From an uncultured Kiritimatiellota bacterium (GTDB taxonomy: Bacteria > Verrucomicrobiota > Kiritimatiellia > RFP12 > UBA1067), in contig CAKULV010000006.1 in NCBI GenBank assembly GCA_934667425.1, forward strand, positions 1-64,000: a stretch of 64,000 bases of DNA. Direction: 5' to 3'. The notes beneath the pieces are model-generated. The model was not told the DNA's origin. It worked only from the letters and a program-made list of their open reading frames with translations, and made no database searches. A program made the position numbers and the translations under genes. Numbering within the stretch: the first letter of the stretch is position 1; each line of letters opens with the position of its first letter. This document shows, one piece after another, positions 60,046 through 64,000 of this stretch.

Positions 60046-62001
60046 ATGAAAGCAAAAGCATTGTTTCTGGTAGTGACTCCGCTGTTCTGTTCGCCGCTGC
60101 CGGCGGCCGTCCCTTCCCCATGGACGCCCGTCAAGGTCTCGGACGGCTGCGTATCCGTATGGGGACGAGACTACGGGTTTGCGTCCAATGCGCTGCCCGT
60201 GCGCGTGAAGGCGCTTGGGCGGGATCTGCTTGCCGCTCCCGTACGCATCGTCTGCACCGACACCGATGGCAAGGCCGTCGACTGGAAGAAGGGCGGCAGC
60301 TGGGTGGAGATGTCCGACGCGGAGTCGGCGACGGTATGCGCGTGGCAGGAGGCGGACGCCCTCGCGGTTGACGCGACGTACCGTGTCGAGTTCGACGGCA
60401 TGATGAAGGTGTCGCTTGTGCTCGTGCCGGGCCCGAAGGCGCCGCAAGGCAGGGCCTGCCGCGCATGGTTGGAGATTCCGCTGCGGCCGGAGCGCACGAG
60501 ATTGTATGTCTTTTCGCCGGCTTCCTGGGAGAAGTTCAGCAATGCGGGCGGAGTGAAGGGGCCGATGCGCTGGCCTTTCCGCTGCTCCGTATGGCTTGGC
60601 GACGAGGAGGCGGGCCTCTGCTGGTTCTGCGAGAGCGACGAGGGCCTGCCGCAGACGGAGGACGTGGTTGAAGTGCTGCCGGGCGAGACGGAGACCGTCC
60701 TGCGGATCAAGTTGGCCGACGGGAATACGGAACTCCCCAGGACATGGACGTTTGGCCTGCAGGCGACGCCGGTCAAGCCCTGGGACGGCGCTCGCAATGC
60801 GCGGCACTTCCTGCACGCGCCCAGGATGGGTGTCGGGCATACGGTCAAGCGTCCAGAGGTGTGGTGGACGGCGCAGAGGGCGTTCCCCGACGGCAACTCG
60901 GAGGCGGCGATGGACGCGGCCAAGGCCGCCGGGGTGCACACCGTCGCGTTCCACGAGGACTGGATCCCGATCCAGAACAACGCGGCCTCCGCGCGGCCTG
61001 AGTTCAAGCAGATCGTAGACGCCTGCCATGCGCGCGGCATGAAGGCCATCGCCTATCTCGGCTACGAGCTATCGCCCCTCGATCCGCTCTGGGGCGATCT
61101 TCAGGCGGACTGCCTTCGTCTCGAGGCGAACGGGCGTCCGCGCGGGCACTGGTTCCGCGAGCCCGGGCAGCGCGACTACCGCGTCTGCTATGCGAGCCGC
61201 TTCGCGCGGGCATGGCTGGAGCGGGCCAAGCGGGCCTATGACGACCTGGGCATAGACGGCTTCTATCTCGACAGCACGATCATGCCTCAGCTTTGCGCCA
61301 ACGAGCGGCACGGCTGCGGATGGCGGGGCGCAGACGGCAGGCTTCACGGGACGTATCCGTTTTTCGCCGTGCGCCGGATGATGCGCGAGCTTTATGAGTT
61401 TGTGGAGGCGAGGGGCGGGACGATCGATGCGCATCAGAGCGGCTACGTGTGTCCGGCGACGCTGGCCTTCGTCCATTCGTACTGGGACGGCGAGCAGCTG
61501 GCGTCCTCGAGGGAGGACATCAAGCGCACCCTCGACTTGGATGCGTTCCGCGCCGAGTTCATGGGCCGCAATCACGGCGTTCCGTGCGAGTTCCTGGCGT
61601 ACGAGGTCAAGGGACGCTGGTCGTACGAGGACGCATTGGCCATTACGCTCCTCCACGATGTGCTGGTGCGTCCGTGCGGCTTCGGCTCCGAAGTGCGCCT
61701 TGCGCCGCTGTGGAAGGCGATGGATGACTTCGGGACCGCATCGTCCTCGTGGGTGCCGTACTGGAAACATCCGCTGACGGTCTCGCCGGCGAGCGTCAAG
61801 GCGAGCGTCTATCGGCGCGACGGGAGGACCCTTGCCGTCGTTTCCAACCTTTCGCCCGACCGGGCCGTATGGGCGGAGGTCTCGCTGCCCGCCGGCGTGA
61901 CTGACGTACGGGAACCCGTCTCGGGAGACCATGTGCGAGTCGTGGGGGAGAAGGCCGTTGTCGAGCTGGAGCCTTTCCGCATGAAGCTTCTGGCGTTTTG
62001 A
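60046..62001 (+). CDS. Secreted TIM-barrel glycoside hydrolase of unassigned family
   Basis: This 651-residue protein has a signal peptide (KAKALFLVVTPLFCSPLPAA), an N-terminal beta-sandwich (about 25-260) and a barrel (about 270-570) with VWWTAQRAFPDGNSEAAMDA, HTVAFHEDWIPIQ, GMKAIAYLGYELSPLDPLWG, GIDGFYLDSTIMP and AYEVKGRWSYEDAL. The Asp of FYLDS is at the end of a core strand, where clan-D and GH-A-like enzymes carry a catalytic residue. A small C-terminal beta domain ends ELEPFRMKLLAF. Related proteins are usually annotated only as putative glycosidases. Upstream in-frame starts at 60010 and 60037 overlap the promoter and are rejected. Confidence 0.7.
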   Translation: MKAKALFLVVTPLFCSPLPAAVPSPWTPVKVSDGCVSVWGRDYGFASNALPVRVKALGRDLLAAPVRIVCTDTDGKAVDWKKGGSWVEMSDAESATVCAWQEADALAVDATYRVEFDGMMKVSLVLVPGPKAPQGRACRAWLEIPLRPERTRLYVFSPASWEKFSNAGGVKGPMRWPFRCSVWLGDEEAGLCWFCESDEGLPQTEDVVEVLPGETETVLRIKLADGNTELPRTWTFGLQATPVKPWDGARNARHFLHAPRMGVGHTVKRPEVWWTAQRAFPDGNSEAAMDAAKAAGVHTVAFHEDWIPIQNNAASARPEFKQIVDACHARGMKAIAYLGYELSPLDPLWGDLQADCLRLEANGRPRGHWFREPGQRDYRVCYASRFARAWLERAKRAYDDLGIDGFYLDSTIMPQLCANERHGCGWRGADGRLHGTYPFFAVRRMMRELYEFVEARGGTIDAHQSGYVCPATLAFVHSYWDGEQLASSREDIKRTLDLDAFRAEFMGRNHGVPCEFLAYEVKGRWSYEDALAITLLHDVLVRPCGFGSEVRLAPLWKAMDDFGTASSSWVPYWKHPLTVSPASVKASVYRRDGRTLAVVSNLSPDRAVWAEVSLPAGVTDVREPVSGDHVRVVGEKAVVELEPFRMKLLAF

Positions 62002-62051
62002 TCGCATCGCGACACTGAACCGAAAAACGGCGGAATCGCCATGGGCGCCTG

Positions 62052-62121
62052 TGTCAAATCGTGCAAGTCGTGGCAAACATTCATATTGATTTATCCCGGC
62101 GGATTTGCTGAAATACGCGCC
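62052..62121 (+). promoter_or_regulatory. Promoter cassette, copy 2
   Basis: Gapless duplicate of 59976-60045. The promoter is TTGATT (62086-62091), 17-bp spacer, TGAAAT (62109-62114), 7 bases, ATG. The four differences lie outside both hexamers. Confidence 0.8.
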
Positions 62122-63297
62122 ATGAGAGCAAAGGCATTATTTTTGGCGGCGGCATTTTCCACAGCGGCAGGCGTGATCGCGGCGCAGTACGACGTCGCGG
62201 CGTACGTGTGGCCGGCGTTCCAGCCCGACCCGCGCTGGGCGGAGCTCGGCATCTTCAAGGACGGCAGGGGCGAGTGGCAGAACCTCTACGAGGCCGAGAA
62301 GCGCTATCCCGACGACTACCAGGGCGTGAAGCCTCTCTGGGGCTACGAGGACGAGTCGGACCCTATCGTCGTGGCGCGCAAGATCGACGCGGCGACGGCG
62401 GCGGGCGTGAACGTGTTCATCTACGACTGGTACTGGTACGGCGGGCGGCCATTTCTTCAGAATGCGCTCGAGAAGGGGTTCCTCGGCGCGCCGAACAACG
62501 AGCGCATGAGGTTCTTCGTCATGTACGCCAACCACGACGTGAACGGGCTATGGAACAACAAGCTGGGCGGGGAGGAGAAGCGGAAGGTGATCTGGCCTGC
62601 GAAGATCACGGACGCGGACTGGGAGGCGATCGTCCGTACGTGGCTCGGCTATTTCAAGCGGCCAAACTACTACACGATCGGGGGCCTGCCGGTAGTGATG
62701 CTCTATGATGCGAACCAGTTCGTGAAATGGGACGGCGCAGAGAAGGCGAACGAACGCATCGCGTATCTGCGGGCGGAGGCGAAGAGGGCCGGGCACGCCG
62801 GCGTGCACGTGATGGCCCTCGCGAACTTCAGGAGCGTCAAGTCGCTATGCGTCGATTCGCTCACGATCTACAACTGGCTGTACGGGACGGGGAGTCGCCT
62901 GAACGACAAGAGCCTGCCGCATTTGACCTATCGCGAGTGGGGCGAGGCGGCGATGAGGAACTTCGACCAGGCCAAGGCGTTCGCATCGTCCATGGGGGCC
63001 AAGTACTTCCCGAACATAACGGTCGGCTGGGACACGAACGCGCGCTATCCGGCGAGCGACGTGCGCAGCATGGTCCACGGCGCGAATCCGGCAGACTTCG
63101 AGGCGTTCGCCCGCCGGACGCGGGAGTGGGCCGACGCGAACATAGAGCCGGGCATGCCGAAGCTGATCACCGTCAACTCCTGGAACGAGTGGACGGAGGC
63201 GACGTACCTCGAGCCCGACGACCGGTTCGGCTACGCCTATCTCAACGCGCTCTGGCGCGTGTTTGTGAAGACGCAGTCCAAACAGGATTGCAGGTAA
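62122..63297 (+). CDS. Secreted GH99-like/WbsX-type protein
   Basis: This 391-residue protein has a signal peptide (RAKALFLAAAFSTAAGVIAA) and a barrel of the GH99-like/WbsX group: YDVAAYVWPAFQPDPRWAEL, AATAAGVNVFIYDWYWYGGR, GLPVVMLYDANQFVKW and LITVNSWNEWTEATYLEPDD, whose SWNEWTE-x-x-YLEP motif is the family hallmark. Such proteins occur with glycosyltransferases or as secreted glycan-active enzymes; the signal peptide favours the latter. The first codons (ATG-AGA-GCA) resemble those of the previous gene because the duplicated cassette extends into both. Confidence 0.8.
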   Translation: MRAKALFLAAAFSTAAGVIAAQYDVAAYVWPAFQPDPRWAELGIFKDGRGEWQNLYEAEKRYPDDYQGVKPLWGYEDESDPIVVARKIDAATAAGVNVFIYDWYWYGGRPFLQNALEKGFLGAPNNERMRFFVMYANHDVNGLWNNKLGGEEKRKVIWPAKITDADWEAIVRTWLGYFKRPNYYTIGGLPVVMLYDANQFVKWDGAEKANERIAYLRAEAKRAGHAGVHVMALANFRSVKSLCVDSLTIYNWLYGTGSRLNDKSLPHLTYREWGEAAMRNFDQAKAFASSMGAKYFPNITVGWDTNARYPASDVRSMVHGANPADFEAFARRTREWADANIEPGMPKLITVNSWNEWTEATYLEPDDRFGYAYLNALWRVFVKTQSKQDCR

Positions 63298-63336
63298 TTG
63301 CATGGCATAACGGACATAACGGAAAGGTGGTTGCTG

Positions 63337-64000
63337 ATGAAAAAAAAAATACATATTCTCGCTGCGAGCGGCGCGATCCTTATTGGCGGGTCTTGTTCGG
63401 CGTTTGCCGCAACATATGACTTCACCGTAGCCGGGGGAGACTTTGCCGACCTCTCCGCGTGGCGGACATTGTATCCTTCGCTCACGGAACTTCCCGGCCC
63501 AGACGATTACGTAAGGCTTGGGTTGGACTCCACGTTTACTATGTCGCAGGACATGACGGTCCTCAGGTTTTCGTTCGCCTTCAATACAGTGGTGCTTGAC
63601 TTTGCCTCCAGCGGCAACCACACGCTCAAGGTCGTGGAAGGGAACACCCTGAATCATGGATTCTTTGCGCACAACGGCACGATTCGCGGCGGCGTAATCG
63701 ATCGCGACGGAAAAAACATGTACTGGTTTCAGAACGCTGGCTATGAGACGACCGTGACCGATGGATGCGTCATCACGAACTGCGATAAGTTCTGCGTGAA
63801 CGTTTGGGGAACGTCTGGAGGCAAACTGCATTTGCTCGGGAACTCCAGGCTGCATGCCGACAGTCTCTTCCTGAACAATGGCTCTGCCAATGCAATCAGC
63901 GGCGGCACATCGCTTGAAGTCGCCGGAGGCTCGAAAGTCATGCTGACAGGCGACTACAGCTATTCGGATGCGAACAGCAAGAATGGGGAGTCCGGAGGCA
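63337..64000 (+). CDS. Secreted beta-helix-like surface protein, partial
   Basis: The frame is open to the window edge (221 codons seen). It begins KKKIHILAASGAILIGG, a signal peptide cleaved near AFAA, and then a Gly/Asn/Ser-rich body with short beta strands (HTLKVVEGNTLNHGFFAHNG, TVTDGCVITNCDKFCVNVWG). It resembles the protein at 29892 and autotransporter passenger domains. AAGGTGG precedes the ATG. The codons after ATG contain ten A in a row (63340-63349), which could slip. The C-terminus is outside the window. Confidence 0.7.
   Translation, partial: MKKKIHILAASGAILIGGSCSAFAATYDFTVAGGDFADLSAWRTLYPSLTELPGPDDYVRLGLDSTFTMSQDMTVLRFSFAFNTVVLDFASSGNHTLKVVEGNTLNHGFFAHNGTIRGGVIDRDGKNMYWFQNAGYETTVTDGCVITNCDKFCVNVWGTSGGKLHLLGNSRLHADSLFLNNGSANAISGGTSLEVAGGSKVMLTGDYSYSDANSKNGESGG

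Overview
The window is about 60% GC, gene-dense and reads as bacterial chromosome. The gene content points to the PVC superphylum, most likely a gut- or sediment-type Kiritimatiellota/Lentisphaerota (Verrucomicrobiota sensu lato): several XylR-type regulators (LacI-like sugar-binding domain fused to an AraC helix-turn-helix), DUF4838 proteins, secreted SUMF1-fold proteins with a conserved N-terminal beta domain, beta-helix surface proteins with signal peptides, and many secreted glycosidases. This is inferred from gene families; no rRNA is present. I see no tRNA, rRNA, CRISPR array, transposase or phage genes.

Layout. 1-2996: housekeeping (rpsP, rplS, obg) and a secreted EEP-family phosphohydrolase. 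2997-5228: a patch with lower GC and three copies of a large palindrome around a two-HTH ArsR-type regulator and a membrane protein. 5378-6852: a lipoprotein glycerophosphodiesterase and a flavoprotein. 6859-35799: a glycan-degradation island with three XylR-type regulators, two SUMF1-fold proteins, two DUF4838 proteins, GH127, GH2, two GH50-like proteins (one fused to a NodB-like domain), clan-D-like and GH20-like glycosidases, a beta-helix protein, a Gfo/Idh/MocA oxidoreductase and a sugar-phosphate isomerase. Several of these are joined by ATGA stop/start overlaps. No sugar transporter or sulfatase is seen in the island.

35871-43003: an unknown protein, a 198-bp structured non-coding element, the iron-uptake operon feoA-feoA-feoB with a small Cys-rich membrane protein, a beta-barrel candidate, a Tat-lipoprotein isomerase homologue and a DUF192 protein. 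43164-57979: core metabolism and translation: gapA, rpsU, ribBA, a YchJ-like protein, deoC, hisS, a Sel1 protein, ilvB-ilvN, mtnN-mnmE, thrS, a ferredoxin:thioredoxin-reductase-like protein, an RluA-family pseudouridine synthase, and a stand-alone trpB2 behind a Trp-Trp-Trp leader peptide and attenuator. 58085-64000: an AraC regulator, a Phd/ParE-type toxin-antitoxin pair, two secreted glycan-active enzymes carrying nearly identical 70-bp promoter cassettes, and the start of a secreted surface protein cut by the window edge.

Two regulatory themes recur. Operon and housekeeping genes have sigma70 promoters with 17-bp spacers and Shine-Dalgarno sites. A second set, including all three XylR regulators and both cassette-driven glycan genes, has a -10 box (often extended, TGnTAnnnT) ending 6-8 nt before the ATG, which predicts leaderless mRNAs. 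The glycan island looks like a set of locally regulated loci that hydrolyse complex galactan- or arabinan-like polysaccharide outside the cytoplasm; the exact substrate cannot be read from sequence.
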